A stretch of DNA of 64,000 bases from the NCBI RefSeq assembly GCF_000215955.2, contig NZ_AFNV02000003.1, positions 124,001 to 188,000 of the forward strand, written 5' to 3'. The position numbers and the translations under genes were made by a program. Positions within the stretch are counted from its first letter, which is position 1. Every line of letters starts with the position of its first letter. This DNA comes from Salinisphaera shabanensis E1L3A. Lineage in GTDB: Bacteria; Pseudomonadota; Gammaproteobacteria; Nevskiales; Salinisphaeraceae. This document shows, piece by piece, positions 34,509-44,142 of this stretch. Under the pieces are notes generated by a model. The model had not been told where the DNA came from. It saw only the letters and a program-made list of their open reading frames with translations, and made no database searches.

Positions 34509-35467
34509 TGCCACGCTGCGAAGATCTGTTCATTACCAGTTCCGAAGCGCCGAACGAGCGTATTCACGTCCGTGAAAAGACGGCGGATAGCCCCGCAGCT
34601 GATACCCCGGCCAAAGCCGTGCTGTTCGTACACGGCGCGACTTACCCCGGCGTGATGTTCGATGTGCCGACCAGCAGCTGGCTCGACCATGCGGTCGATG
34701 ACGGTTATGCGGCTTATGCGCTGGATGTGCGCGGCTACGGCGCGTCCACGCGCAGCCCGGTGCTGGACGAACCTGCGCAGGACAATCCGCCGTTTGCGCG
34801 TGCCGAAAGTGCGGTCGCGGATATTGCCGATACGATTGCTTTCATTCGAGAGCGCACCGGCGTCGAAAAAATCGATCTGGTGGGTTGGTCCTGGGGCACG
34901 ATGACCACGGGCATGTATGCCGCCAGCCAGCCCGGCACGATCAATCGGCTGGTGCTGTTCGCGCCGGTGTATAGCTGCGAACGGCGTGATCGTATCGCGG
35001 CACTCGAAGATCGTGACAACCCGCACCGTTTACGCCCGCTGGGCGCCTATCGCACCGAAACCGCCGCGCAGGCGCGCGAGCGTTGGGGCGCGGAAATCAC
35101 CGCGGCCGATCCCGACAGCTGGCGCGATCCGGCGATGGTGGAGCGCTGGTACGACGCCATGCTGCGCGATGAACCGGCCGATTTCGTGCGCGCCCCCAAC
35201 GGCGTGCTCGTGGATCTCTGGGAAGCCTTCAACGGTCGCGCCCGCTATGAAGCCGGCGATATCGATGTGCCCACGCTGGTGATCCGCGCCACCGAAGACG
35301 CCACCGCCATCCGCGAGGATGGGCTCGGGCTTTACGATCGGTTGGGCAGTGCCTACAAGCAGTACGACGAGATTGGCCGGGGTACCCATTTCGTGCTGCT
35401 CGAACGGCGCGCGCCGCAGCTGTTCGACCGCGTGAGCCGTTTTCTGGCCAGCCCGCTGGCGCACTAG
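34508..35467 (+). CDS. Alpha/beta hydrolase
   Basis: A 319-residue hydrolase. The oxyanion strand is VLFVHGATYPG, the nucleophile elbow GWSWGTM puts the catalytic Ser at residue 128, the acid probably lies in VIRATEDATAIRED and the His in GRGTHFVLLERRA. The ATG at 34508 overlaps the YihY stop by one base (TGATG); a TTG one codon earlier is unnecessary. No signal peptide. Substrate unknown. Confidence 0.85.
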   Translation: MPRCEDLFITSSEAPNERIHVREKTADSPAADTPAKAVLFVHGATYPGVMFDVPTSSWLDHAVDDGYAAYALDVRGYGASTRSPVLDEPAQDNPPFARAESAVADIADTIAFIRERTGVEKIDLVGWSWGTMTTGMYAASQPGTINRLVLFAPVYSCERRDRIAALEDRDNPHRLRPLGAYRTETAAQARERWGAEITAADPDSWRDPAMVERWYDAMLRDEPADFVRAPNGVLVDLWEAFNGRARYEAGDIDVPTLVIRATEDATAIREDGLGLYDRLGSAYKQYDEIGRGTHFVLLERRAPQLFDRVSRFLASPLAH

Positions 35468-35483
35468 GCGCAAGGATGCGTTC

Positions 35484-36749
35484 CTAGATCAGTATGGTGC
35501 TCAGCAGGAAGTAGAACGCCGCGGTAAACAACGCAGCGCCGGGCAGGGTGAGCAGCCAGCCCAGAAACACGCCGCCGAGCACCGATAGATCCAGTGCGCG
35601 CAGCCCGCGCGCAAGCCCCACGCCGAGCACGCCGCCGACCAGCGTCTGAGTAGTGGAGACGGGCAGGCCGAAGAAAGTCGCCAGCACCACCGTCGACGCC
35701 GCGGCCAGTTCGGCCGAGAAGCCGCGGGTCGGGGTGAGCTCGGTGATGCGGGCACCGATCGTGCGCATCACGCGATGGCCATAGGTGGCGAGGCCCACCA
35801 CGATACCAATACCGCCCAGCACCAGAACCCATCCGGCCAGCTCGGAGCTCTGACCGACGTTGTCGGGATTGTTGATCACGTTGAGAATTGCCGCGACCGG
35901 CCCGACTGCGTTGGCCACATCATTGGAGCCGTGCGCGAACGCCATCGTGGCTGCGGTGAAAACCTGGGCGACTGCAAACACGCGCTCCACGTTGCGATAA
36001 CGATCCGTCGCACGCGCTTCCGGCGACAGATCGATACGCCGTAACAGTACCGCGCTGATCGCGGCTGCTACGAGGCCGAGTGCGACCGCGCCGGCGACCG
36101 CCATCGTCGTACTCAAATCGATACCGATATGCGATAGGCCTTTGACCAAAGTGACCAGACAGATCACGAAGGCAGCCAGAAATACATAGGCCGGCAGATA
36201 CCGGCGCGCGCCCACCGCCGGGTCGGCATGGTTGAATACCAGCCGGCGAATCGACTCGAACAACAGAAACGCCAGCACACCGGCCAACAGCGGCGATACC
36301 ACCCAGCTGGCCGCGATCTTGCCGATTTCCGCCCATTTGACCGGTTCGGCGCCGAAAGCGATCAGCGCAAACCCGAGAATGCCCCCGACGATCGACTGCC
36401 CCGTGGAGACCGGTAGCCCGCGCATGGAAGTGACCAGCAAAAACGTGCCCGCCCCCAGCAGCGCCGCGAGCATGCCAATCACCAGCAGGTCCGGGTTGTC
36501 GGCGAATATTTCGGGGCTGATCAGCCCGCCGCTGATGGTCTCCGTGACTTCGCCGCCGGCCAGCCATGCGCCCAGAAACTCGAATATGCCGGCGATGACC
36601 ACGGCCTGGCCGACCGTGACGGCGCCCGAGCCCACCGAGGTGCCCATCGCGTTGGCGACATCGTTGGCGCCGATACCCCAGGCCATGAAGAAACCGAACA
36701 CACAGGCGAGAATGAGCAGCAATTCCGCATGCTGAGTAATGAGCGACAT
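35484..36749 (-). CDS. Inorganic phosphate transporter (PiT family)
   Basis: A 421-residue low-affinity phosphate transporter with about ten helices. Both family repeats are intact: GANDVANAMGTSVGSGAVT near residue 27 and AHGSNDVANAVGPVAAI near residue 269. It imports phosphate, usually as a metal-phosphate complex, driven by the proton or sodium gradient. The DUF47 gene lies directly upstream on the same strand (46-base gap), the usual Pit accessory arrangement. Confidence 0.93.
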   Translation of the reverse strand: MSLITQHAELLLILACVFGFFMAWGIGANDVANAMGTSVGSGAVTVGQAVVIAGIFEFLGAWLAGGEVTETISGGLISPEIFADNPDLLVIGMLAALLGAGTFLLVTSMRGLPVSTGQSIVGGILGFALIAFGAEPVKWAEIGKIAASWVVSPLLAGVLAFLLFESIRRLVFNHADPAVGARRYLPAYVFLAAFVICLVTLVKGLSHIGIDLSTTMAVAGAVALGLVAAAISAVLLRRIDLSPEARATDRYRNVERVFAVAQVFTAATMAFAHGSNDVANAVGPVAAILNVINNPDNVGQSSELAGWVLVLGGIGIVVGLATYGHRVMRTIGARITELTPTRGFSAELAAASTVVLATFFGLPVSTTQTLVGGVLGVGLARGLRALDLSVLGGVFLGWLLTLPGAALFTAAFYFLLSTILI

Positions 36750-36795
36750 GGACGTCCTTGTCTGCGGCGCAGGAGAGAAGGAAGGGTTAGGCGCG

Positions 36796-37482
36796 CTAGC
36801 GTGCCATTAAAATCTGCAGACGCGAGCCAACGCGTTCGGCGCGATCCGAAAGCGTGCCGATCCAGTCGATCACGCGATAGATGAACATCACTTCCAGCGG
36901 CGGCAGCTCGCTTTCCAGTTCGAGCAGGCGGTGGCGAATGGCGATCTGTTCGTTATCCGCGCGTTTCTCCAGCCGGCCCAGTTCGGTGACCATATCTTCG
37001 ATCATCTCGCTCACGTCGCGGCCGAAGCCGGAATCCAGCAGTTCGTCGAGTTCCTCGAGCACCTTGCGCGCCTGGTGTACGGCCTCGATCGACGTCTGCA
37101 TGTAATCGCTGATCGGGCGTTGCACCGAGGGCGGGAATTCCATGCGCCGTCCCGTCATCAGGCCTGATATGTCCTTGACCTTGTTGACGATCTTGTCCTG
37201 CGCTTCGATCAACACGAGCAGATCCGAGCGCGAGATCGGTAGAAACAGCGACGTCGGCAGGTTCAGCCGAATCTTGTCCTTGAGATCGTCGGCCTCGTGT
37301 TCGCAGGCAGAAATGCGCTCGTGTAGCGCTTCGGCCTGGGTCCAGTCGCCGGCCGCCGTCGCATCGAAATACTCGCGCAGCAGATCCGCACTCTTGTCGA
37401 CTTCGCGAATGTGTTCGCGCAGCGCCTTGAACGGCGAATGGCCGAAAAGACGTGACAACGGGCTGTTCTTGGACGGGTCCAT
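36796..37482 (-). CDS. DUF47 family PhoU-like accessory protein
   Basis: A 228-residue all-helical protein of the DUF47 (TIGR00153) family, related to PhoU. Family blocks include SPLSRLFGHSPFKALREHI, ACEHEADDLKDKIRLNLP, LFLPISRSDLLVLIEAQDKI and the C-terminal YRVIDWIGTLSDRAERVG. Members are co-transcribed with Pit and modulate phosphate uptake. First gene of the two-gene phosphate operon; start ATG at 37482. Confidence 0.92.
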   Translation of the reverse strand: MDPSKNSPLSRLFGHSPFKALREHIREVDKSADLLREYFDATAAGDWTQAEALHERISACEHEADDLKDKIRLNLPTSLFLPISRSDLLVLIEAQDKIVNKVKDISGLMTGRRMEFPPSVQRPISDYMQTSIEAVHQARKVLEELDELLDSGFGRDVSEMIEDMVTELGRLEKRADNEQIAIRHRLLELESELPPLEVMFIYRVIDWIGTLSDRAERVGSRLQILMAR

Positions 37483-37600
37483 GCGAGCTTCCCCGGTTTG
37501 CAGACCTGCCTACTATATAAGCCGACGTATGACAGTGTCGTTACCGGGCTCGATATCGAGTGGCCGCAGCGTGGAACCTTTGCCGCGCAATCTGTCTGAT

Positions 37601-39502
37601 ATGGCCCGCTCTGCCCACTCCACCCCAAAGATTTTGATGCTCAACCCCATTTCGTCCGGGGTCGGCCGCGGCGCGCTACTGCGCTGGCTCGGCTGGCTTG
37701 TGATTGCCTATACCCTCGTGCTGTCGCTGGTCGCCCTGCGCTATCTCGATGTAGGCGATCTGTCGACCGGCCTGGTGGCGCGCAGCTTCGGCATCGCGAT
37801 GTTCTTTGCGCATTTTCTGTCGGTCGCGCTGATCGGGTTGTTACCCATCATGCTGCTCGCTCTGATCGTGCCGTACCGACACATCATTGCGCCGCTCGCA
37901 TGGGCGATCGGCGTGGTGCTGACGTGCCTGCTGCTGGTCGATACGCTGGTGTTCCAGCAGTACCGTTTCCATTTGAACGGCGCACTGGTTTCGCTTTTCT
38001 TCTCGGGCGCGTCGGAAGAAACCTTCGAATTCTCGCTGGCGATGAAAATCCAGGTCGCCTTGATCGGGCTCGGTGTGGCGCTTGCGCTATGGGCCGTGGG
38101 CTGGGCGGTATGGCGGCTGGTCGCGGCGACACGCCAGCGGCGCTTCGGCTATGGCATGGCCGGCGCCTGTGTCGCGCTGCTTCTGGCTACCAACCTGTTT
38201 CATGCGTATGCCGATGCCATGGGCGACGGCACCGTCACCCGCCAGACCCGGCTGTTGCCGGGCTACGAACCGCTCACCGCCAAGGATTTCCTCGAAGAAC
38301 GCGGCTTCGATGTGGCCGAGGCCAGCTGGGGCGGCGATACCGCTCTCGATGGTTCCATCGACTACCCGCGCGTGCCGCTGCAAACCCAGACGCCGGCCGA
38401 ACCCAAGAACATCGTTTTCATCGTCATCGATTCCTGGCGTTTCGATGCCATGAATGAAGATGTTTCCCCGCATATGGCGCGTTTCGCCCAGAACAACCAG
38501 CGCTTCATGAACCACTACAGCGGCGGCAATGCCACGCGTATCGGCATGTTCTCGTTGTTCTATGGCATTCCCGGCACCTACTGGCACAGCATGCTGCAGA
38601 CGAACACGCGGCCCGTGTTGGTCAGCCGGTTGCTCGATCTGGGTTACGACTTCGGCATCTATCGCAGCGCGCCGCTGTCCTCGCCCGAATTTCATCGCAC
38701 CATCTTTTCCCGCATGAAAGAGCTGCGTATGGAATCCGAAGGCAACGATTCGCCGGCGCGCGATATCGACGCCAATCGCGACTTCATCGACTACCTGCAA
38801 AAACGCGATCCCGACGCCGACAAGCCCTTCTTCGGCATGGTCTTCTACGATTCGCCGCACGCCTACGATCTGCCGGACGGCGACCCGCGGCCCTTCCAGC
38901 CGAGCTGGGACAGCGTCAACTATCTCTCGCTCGACGAAGACACTGACCCCACCGGCCTGCACAATCTCTATCGCAACTCCGTGCATTTCGTGGACGGCCT
39001 CGTCGGCAAAACGCTCGACACGCTCGAAGCCCAGGGCCTGATGGACGACACCATCGTCGTCGTCACGGGCGATCACGGTCAGGAGTTCAACGACCTCGGC
39101 CTGAACTACTGGGGCCACAATGGCGACTACAGCCGCTACCAGACCCAGGTGCCCATGATCGTGCACTGGCCGGGCCGCACTGAGGCCGGCAAACAAACCG
39201 AATACCTCACCAGCAGCTTCGACGTGGCGCCTACGCTGCTCGAGCACGCGCTGGGCGTGAACAACGCCTACGAGGCCACCAGCGTCGGCCACGACCTGTT
39301 TCAGCCGGCCGAACGCCTGCCGCTGATCATGGCCCAGTACCGTGGCCATGCGGCGATGACGGAGAATGGCTTTATCGACTTCCCCGCCATCGGCAGCCCG
39401 GAAGCACTCGACCGTGACTACCGCCCGCGCGAAGACGGCCCGTCACCGGCGGCCATTCAGGACACGCTGGAACAGATGACGCGGTTTCGCGAAACCGACT
39501 AG
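37601..39502 (+). CDS. YejM/PbgA-like membrane sulfatase-fold protein (DUF3413)
   Basis: A 633-residue protein: a DUF3413-type N-terminal region of five helices (about 15-190), then a periplasmic alkaline-phosphatase-fold domain from NIVFIVIDSWRFDAMN (about 270). The GGNATRIGMFSLFYGIPGTYW block (about 307-327) and VTGDHGQEFND with WGHNGDYSRYQ are typical of YejM, which senses LPS and controls LpxC turnover in Enterobacteria. Whether this relative is enzymatic is unknown. Start is uncertain (ATG at 37529, 37601 or 37637); 37601 puts the first helix at a usual distance. Confidence 0.87.
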   Translation: MARSAHSTPKILMLNPISSGVGRGALLRWLGWLVIAYTLVLSLVALRYLDVGDLSTGLVARSFGIAMFFAHFLSVALIGLLPIMLLALIVPYRHIIAPLAWAIGVVLTCLLLVDTLVFQQYRFHLNGALVSLFFSGASEETFEFSLAMKIQVALIGLGVALALWAVGWAVWRLVAATRQRRFGYGMAGACVALLLATNLFHAYADAMGDGTVTRQTRLLPGYEPLTAKDFLEERGFDVAEASWGGDTALDGSIDYPRVPLQTQTPAEPKNIVFIVIDSWRFDAMNEDVSPHMARFAQNNQRFMNHYSGGNATRIGMFSLFYGIPGTYWHSMLQTNTRPVLVSRLLDLGYDFGIYRSAPLSSPEFHRTIFSRMKELRMESEGNDSPARDIDANRDFIDYLQKRDPDADKPFFGMVFYDSPHAYDLPDGDPRPFQPSWDSVNYLSLDEDTDPTGLHNLYRNSVHFVDGLVGKTLDTLEAQGLMDDTIVVVTGDHGQEFNDLGLNYWGHNGDYSRYQTQVPMIVHWPGRTEAGKQTEYLTSSFDVAPTLLEHALGVNNAYEATSVGHDLFQPAERLPLIMAQYRGHAAMTENGFIDFPAIGSPEALDRDYRPREDGPSPAAIQDTLEQMTRFRETD

Positions 39503-39527
39503 CCGCGTCGCTGGTCGTCGGGTCGTT

Positions 39528-40403
39528 TCAAACGAACGGCGACCAGACGTGTGGCAGAAAGCGATACCCCGCGCCATCGGCTACCACATGGCCGATGCCG
39601 GGGAAGTCGATATGGTGGCCGGCGATCAACTCGCCGCTCGCCGCGACTTCCGCGAATAGCGCCTGGCGCGAGCGCACCGCCTGTTCCGGGTCGGTATCGA
39701 ACATGATATGCGCATCCGGACGCGGAAACTGGATCTGCGGCAGGTGCACGATATCCGCTGCGATCAACAGACTCTCGCCGTCGGATTCGATGCGATAACC
39801 GCTATGGTCCGGCGTATGGCCGGGCAGCGGATAACGCGTGATGCCGGGCATGAACGCGTCGGTCTCGATCGCCCGCAGATTTGCCGCGCAGGCGTCGAAC
39901 ACCCGCTGTGCATTGGTGAACTGATTACGCAGCATCTCGCTGGCATCATCCGGCACCGCTCCACGCCAGAATTCCAGCTCGCCGGCCGGCACGAAAATCT
40001 CGGCCTGTGGAAAGGCCGGGTTGTCGTCGCCATCGATCAGCCCGCCGAGGTGGTCGGGATGTGCATGCGTAAGCATCACGCGGTCGATATCCGCAAACGT
40101 CAGGCCCATTTCCGCGAGCCCCGCGCCCAGCCGCGCGCCTTCATCGCCCACCAGACCACCCAGCCCGGTATCGATCAGAATCCGCTCGTCGCCCGTATCC
40201 ACCAGATAACAGTTCAAAGTGATCTTCGGCGGCGTCGGCCGCCGGCTCGCGGTGTGCAATGCCTGCACCGTCGCCTCGTCCAGATTCGAGATCAGCCCGA
40301 AGCCGCCTTGAAGATAAGCATCCTGAATCGTCGTCACCACGAAATCGCCCACGCGCAGGTGGTGGAGGTTGGTGGATTGGGTCTGGGGTTGTTCGTACGG
40401 CAT
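39528..40403 (-). CDS. MBL-fold metallo-hydrolase
   Basis: A 291-residue metallo-beta-lactamase-fold enzyme. The zinc motif is THAHPDH (His113, His115, Asp117, His118), with further ligands in LPGHTPDHSGY and the C-terminal AGHHIDFPGIGH. Sequence style matches the lactonase-like group (YtnP/AidC-type) with GDERILIDTGLG. The ATG at 40403 gives a natural N terminus; an extension upstream is compositionally unlike protein. Substrate could be an acyl-homoserine lactone or another ester. Confidence 0.85.
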   Translation of the reverse strand: MPYEQPQTQSTNLHHLRVGDFVVTTIQDAYLQGGFGLISNLDEATVQALHTASRRPTPPKITLNCYLVDTGDERILIDTGLGGLVGDEGARLGAGLAEMGLTFADIDRVMLTHAHPDHLGGLIDGDDNPAFPQAEIFVPAGELEFWRGAVPDDASEMLRNQFTNAQRVFDACAANLRAIETDAFMPGITRYPLPGHTPDHSGYRIESDGESLLIAADIVHLPQIQFPRPDAHIMFDTDPEQAVRSRQALFAEVAASGELIAGHHIDFPGIGHVVADGAGYRFLPHVWSPFV

Positions 40404-40859
40404 GTCGTGTCGTGGTTGGCTCGCCAATACGAACGGACTTGGTGATGATCGTGGGCGTTTAAAGCAATGGCCATGCATGGCCATGCGAGGCTGTTCAATA
40501 TGCAGAGCAAAGTCGGCCCGATTGGCATGTTGGCGGTACCCAAAAATTGGCGACATATCGTATCCCTGAACATGCGAAGAGCCAGTTTGGGCGAATCGAC
40601 GCTAATTTAAGCTCGCTTAATTAGTAACAAGCTAAATAAACGAAAAGCCGGTTTGCTTTATTAACACCAACGTCGCCGCGGCTACGCTCGCGAAGCATTC
40701 ATGGATAGCTTGAGCGAAGGGATGCCGCCGGGGTTCGCCGGCAATCCGCTCTTCAGCCTGGTACAGGAGTGATAATCTGCCGTGGGGATCGATAAACAAT
40801 GACGAATTACGGTACACGGCGGCTTCGCCGCGTGCCGGTCTTTGCGTGGAAGACAGACG
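40404..40859 (+). other. 456-base intergenic region upstream of the restriction operon
   Basis: No convincing gene. It contains a marked AT-rich stretch (about 40600-40665) with an imperfect 23-base dyad at 40602-40624 (CTAATTTAAGC / GCTTAATTAG arms), suitable as an operator or promoter. A GATAAT (40771-40776) could be a -10 box but its -35 (40748) is weak. A GC-rich stem-loop lies near 40814-40835, shortly before the methyltransferase start. Confidence 0.4.
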
Positions 40860-43800
40860 ATGCAGAATTCGAAAGCGCACGATGCAGCCAAGGCTCAGCT
40901 GCTCGACTTGCTACCGAACGATGGCAGCCCGATGGGCAACCACGCGATGCAGCAGGCGCTGCGCGACGCAGGTGTCGAACTCAGCGAAGCGGAATACGCC
41001 GCTCTCAAGGATGCGCTGGTTGCCGACGGCGCGATCGGCAAAGGCCGTGGACGCGGCGGCTCGATTTACCGAATCGCCGCAAACGCAGCAGCCGCGCACA
41101 CGGATGACGGCTTTGAGCTCAAGACCCAGGCCGCCCCGGCAGAGCTCGATTTCCATGGCGATCGGCCGAAGGCGGCCACGCCCAAGCCAAAAAAGAGCGG
41201 CCGGAAGAAACAGCAGAAAAGCAGCGATGGCCACGAAATCCTGAGCTATCGCTACGACGAAAAACGGCCGAACAATCCGCATGTGGGCATGGTGAACGCC
41301 GCCTCCGACGGCGTAGAAGAAACCGCCGAGTGGGCCTACGACCCGCATATCGACCCCGCGCTGCAGTTCGACCCCAGCCGGGCGCAGATCGAAAACCTCA
41401 TCGACGATGCGCTGGCCTCCCGTGACAAGGCCGTGATGGCGGATGCGCTGGAACAGTTGAAGCGCATGCAGAGCGCGTATCTCAACTGGGCCGGCAAGGC
41501 CGAGCGCACCAGCTTCGAGGTGGATACCGTCTCGCTGCACGTACACGAACGTATCGACCCGGCCACGATCCTCGCCGCATTGCAGAAGCGCGCGAAGGAC
41601 AGCAAAGGCAAGGACACGCCGCGCTTCCAGCACGATCTCTTCCACGCGCCGTTCGAAAACCTGCCGCTGCGTGACGCTATCGATTTCTACAAGCACGAAC
41701 GTGACTGGTCCAATCGGCTGATCGCCGGCGACTCGCTGCTGGTCATGAACTCGCTGCTACAGAAAGAGGGCATGGCCGGCCAGGTGCAGATGATCTATAT
41801 CGATCCGCCCTACGGGATCAAATACGGCTCCAATTTCCAGCCTTTCACCAGCCGGCGCGACGTTAAGGACCGCAAGGACGAGGATCTGACTCAGGAACCG
41901 GAGATGATCAAGGCGTTCCGGGATACCTGGGAGCTGGGGGTTCACTCGTATCTGACGTATCTCCGGGATCGCTTATTGCTCGCGCGTGGGCTGTTAGGCG
42001 AGTCGGGTAGTGTTTTTGTCCAAATATCAGACGAAAATCTACATCACGTTAGAGAAATACTAGACGAGATTTTCGGAAATACGAACTTTGTAGGTCTTGT
42101 AACTGTAGTAAAAACCACTAGTGCCTCTAGCGAATTGCTGGCTGGTGTAGCGGACTACTTGCTCTGGTTCGCAAAAGATAAAAGCAAACTTAAATACAAT
42201 AGTTTATACCAAGAGAAATCACTCGGTGGTGCAGGAGCGACGCAATACAACCTAGCCGAAACGGAAGATGGCGCACGATTTCGGTTGTCAAACGACTCGG
42301 GTATTGAGGCGAGGTGGAGATTATTTAGCCACGATAATGCAACGAGCCAAAGACCGCCCGGCGATTTCCCCGTAAAGCTGCTAGGAAAGACTTTTGGGCC
42401 AGGGAATGGTTTTTGGAAAACGGGCGAAAGCGGGATGGCGACGCTCAGAAAAGCACGCCGCTTAATGCATATTGGAAACACGCTTCGGTATGTTCGATTT
42501 CTTGGCGATTTCCCGGTTTATCCGTTCAATAATGTTTGGACCGATACTGGAACCTCTGGCTTTTCAGATAAAAAGGTTTACGTAGTCCAGACCAACGCAA
42601 GTATCGCTGAACGATGTTTATTAATGACAACAGATCCCGGCGATTTGGTTTTGGATCCCACGTGTGGTTCAGGCACGACAGCAACAGTCGCCGAAAAATG
42701 GGGCCGCCGCTGGATCACCTGCGATACGTCCCGTGTCGCGGTCACGCTGGCCAAACAACGCCTGATGACGGCCAGCTACGACTACTACGCGCTCAAGTAT
42801 CCGGACGAAGGGCTGCGCGGTGGCTTCATCTACAAGACCGTGCCGCATATCACGCTCAAGTCGATCGCCAACAATCCCGAGATCGATACGATCTACGAGC
42901 AAAAGCATCCGGCGGTCGCGAACGCGCTGGATACGCTCAACGCTGCTTTGCAAGCGGCGCCGCCCGCGCCGTTCAAGGTGACCGAAGGCGCGCGCAAGGG
43001 TGAAACCGTCGATTTTGTGGCCAAACGCAAGGAACAGACGCTGCCCAGCGGCGAACAGGCCTGGAACAACGCGCTGCTGGAATGGGAAGTGCCGTTCGAG
43101 GCGCCGGAGGACTGGGATCGCGCGAGCATCGACGCGCTGGAAGCATTCCATGTCGCGCGCCAAACCATGCAGCAGGCCATGGATGCGTCTATCGATGCCC
43201 ATGCCAGTCAGGAAGTGCTTTACGACCAGCCGGAAATCGACAAGAGCAAGCGGCGGATTACCGGGCCGTTCACGGTGGAGGCGGTGCCGTTTGCCACGGT
43301 GTTGGGGCTGGGTGAGGCCGAACAGCCGCAGCAAGCCGATGTGGCCGTGGCCCGTTCCGGCGAAACCGCACGCCAGTCCGCCTGGCGCGACGAACTGCTC
43401 AAGACCGGTATTCGCGGCAAGAACAACCAGAAGCTGACGTTGATGGATCTGGAGCCGTTGCCGGGCACGCGTTATATCGATGCGGTGGGTACCGTGGCGG
43501 ACACCGGCGAGCGGGTGGCCGTGAGCTTCGGCCCCGAGCATGCCGCGCTCGAACAGCGCCAGGTCGAAATCGCCATGCGCGAGGCGGGCGATCTGTTTCC
43601 GCTACCGAAACTGCTGGTGTTTTGTGCCTTTACCTTCGATCCGGAAGCGGCCAAGGATATCGACAACATCAAGGGCATTCAGGCACTCAAGGTGCAGATG
43701 AATACCGATCTGCTGACCGAGGATCTCAAGAAGGGCCGCTCGAATAATGAATCGTTCTGGCTGATGGGCCAGCCGGACGTGGAACTGCGCCAGCGCGAGG

Positions 43801-44141
43801 ACGGTCTTTACGAGGTCGAGGTGCACGGCTTCGATTATTTCGATACGAAGTCCGGCGAGCTGAAATCCGGCGGCAAGAAGAATATCGCCGTGTGGATGCT
43901 GGATACGGACTACGACAATCGTTCGCTGTTCGCGCGGCAGGTGTTCTTCCCCATGGCCGGCAAGAAGGACGGCTGGTACAAGCTCAAGAAAGATATCCGT
44001 GCCGAACTGAACGACGATCTGCTCGATGCCTTTCATGGCACGACCTCGCTGGCCTTCGAGGCGGGCGAGAACGAGTGTGTGGCGGTGAAGATCGTCGATG
44101 ACCGCGGCATCGAGTCGCTGAAAGTGATGGCGCTGGGGTGA
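40860..44141 (+). CDS. Type III-like site-specific DNA methyltransferase (Mod)
   Basis: A 1093-residue DNA methyltransferase. The catalytic DPPYG (motif IV, from Asp315) comes before the SAM-binding DPTCGSGTT (motif I, Cys602), the beta-class order of type III Mod proteins; DPPY implies N6-adenine or N4-cytosine methylation. The N terminus (1-70) looks like a winged helix, then a Lys-rich linker. Residues about 374-610, between the motifs, should be the target-recognition domain and are encoded by distinctly AT-rich DNA. About 480 residues follow motif I, longer than usual Mod. GGAAGA precedes the ATG. First gene of a three-gene operon with the ATP-binding and helicase-nuclease genes. Confidence 0.9.
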   Translation: MQNSKAHDAAKAQLLDLLPNDGSPMGNHAMQQALRDAGVELSEAEYAALKDALVADGAIGKGRGRGGSIYRIAANAAAAHTDDGFELKTQAAPAELDFHGDRPKAATPKPKKSGRKKQQKSSDGHEILSYRYDEKRPNNPHVGMVNAASDGVEETAEWAYDPHIDPALQFDPSRAQIENLIDDALASRDKAVMADALEQLKRMQSAYLNWAGKAERTSFEVDTVSLHVHERIDPATILAALQKRAKDSKGKDTPRFQHDLFHAPFENLPLRDAIDFYKHERDWSNRLIAGDSLLVMNSLLQKEGMAGQVQMIYIDPPYGIKYGSNFQPFTSRRDVKDRKDEDLTQEPEMIKAFRDTWELGVHSYLTYLRDRLLLARGLLGESGSVFVQISDENLHHVREILDEIFGNTNFVGLVTVVKTTSASSELLAGVADYLLWFAKDKSKLKYNSLYQEKSLGGAGATQYNLAETEDGARFRLSNDSGIEARWRLFSHDNATSQRPPGDFPVKLLGKTFGPGNGFWKTGESGMATLRKARRLMHIGNTLRYVRFLGDFPVYPFNNVWTDTGTSGFSDKKVYVVQTNASIAERCLLMTTDPGDLVLDPTCGSGTTATVAEKWGRRWITCDTSRVAVTLAKQRLMTASYDYYALKYPDEGLRGGFIYKTVPHITLKSIANNPEIDTIYEQKHPAVANALDTLNAALQAAPPAPFKVTEGARKGETVDFVAKRKEQTLPSGEQAWNNALLEWEVPFEAPEDWDRASIDALEAFHVARQTMQQAMDASIDAHASQEVLYDQPEIDKSKRRITGPFTVEAVPFATVLGLGEAEQPQQADVAVARSGETARQSAWRDELLKTGIRGKNNQKLTLMDLEPLPGTRYIDAVGTVADTGERVAVSFGPEHAALEQRQVEIAMREAGDLFPLPKLLVFCAFTFDPEAAKDIDNIKGIQALKVQMNTDLLTEDLKKGRSNNESFWLMGQPDVELRQREDGLYEVEVHGFDYFDTKSGELKSGGKKNIAVWMLDTDYDNRSLFARQVFFPMAGKKDGWYKLKKDIRAELNDDLLDAFHGTTSLAFEAGENECVAVKIVDDRGIESLKVMALG

Positions 44142-44142
44142 T

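Noticed and set aside
40632-40880. An 82-codon minus-strand frame before the methyltransferase
   Set aside because: Overlaps the methyltransferase start, no ribosome site and no family features; region treated as intergenic.
40860-44141. Possible frameshift or fusion in the unusually long methyltransferase
   Set aside because: The frame is open throughout and both catalytic motifs are in register; length alone is no evidence of a lesion.
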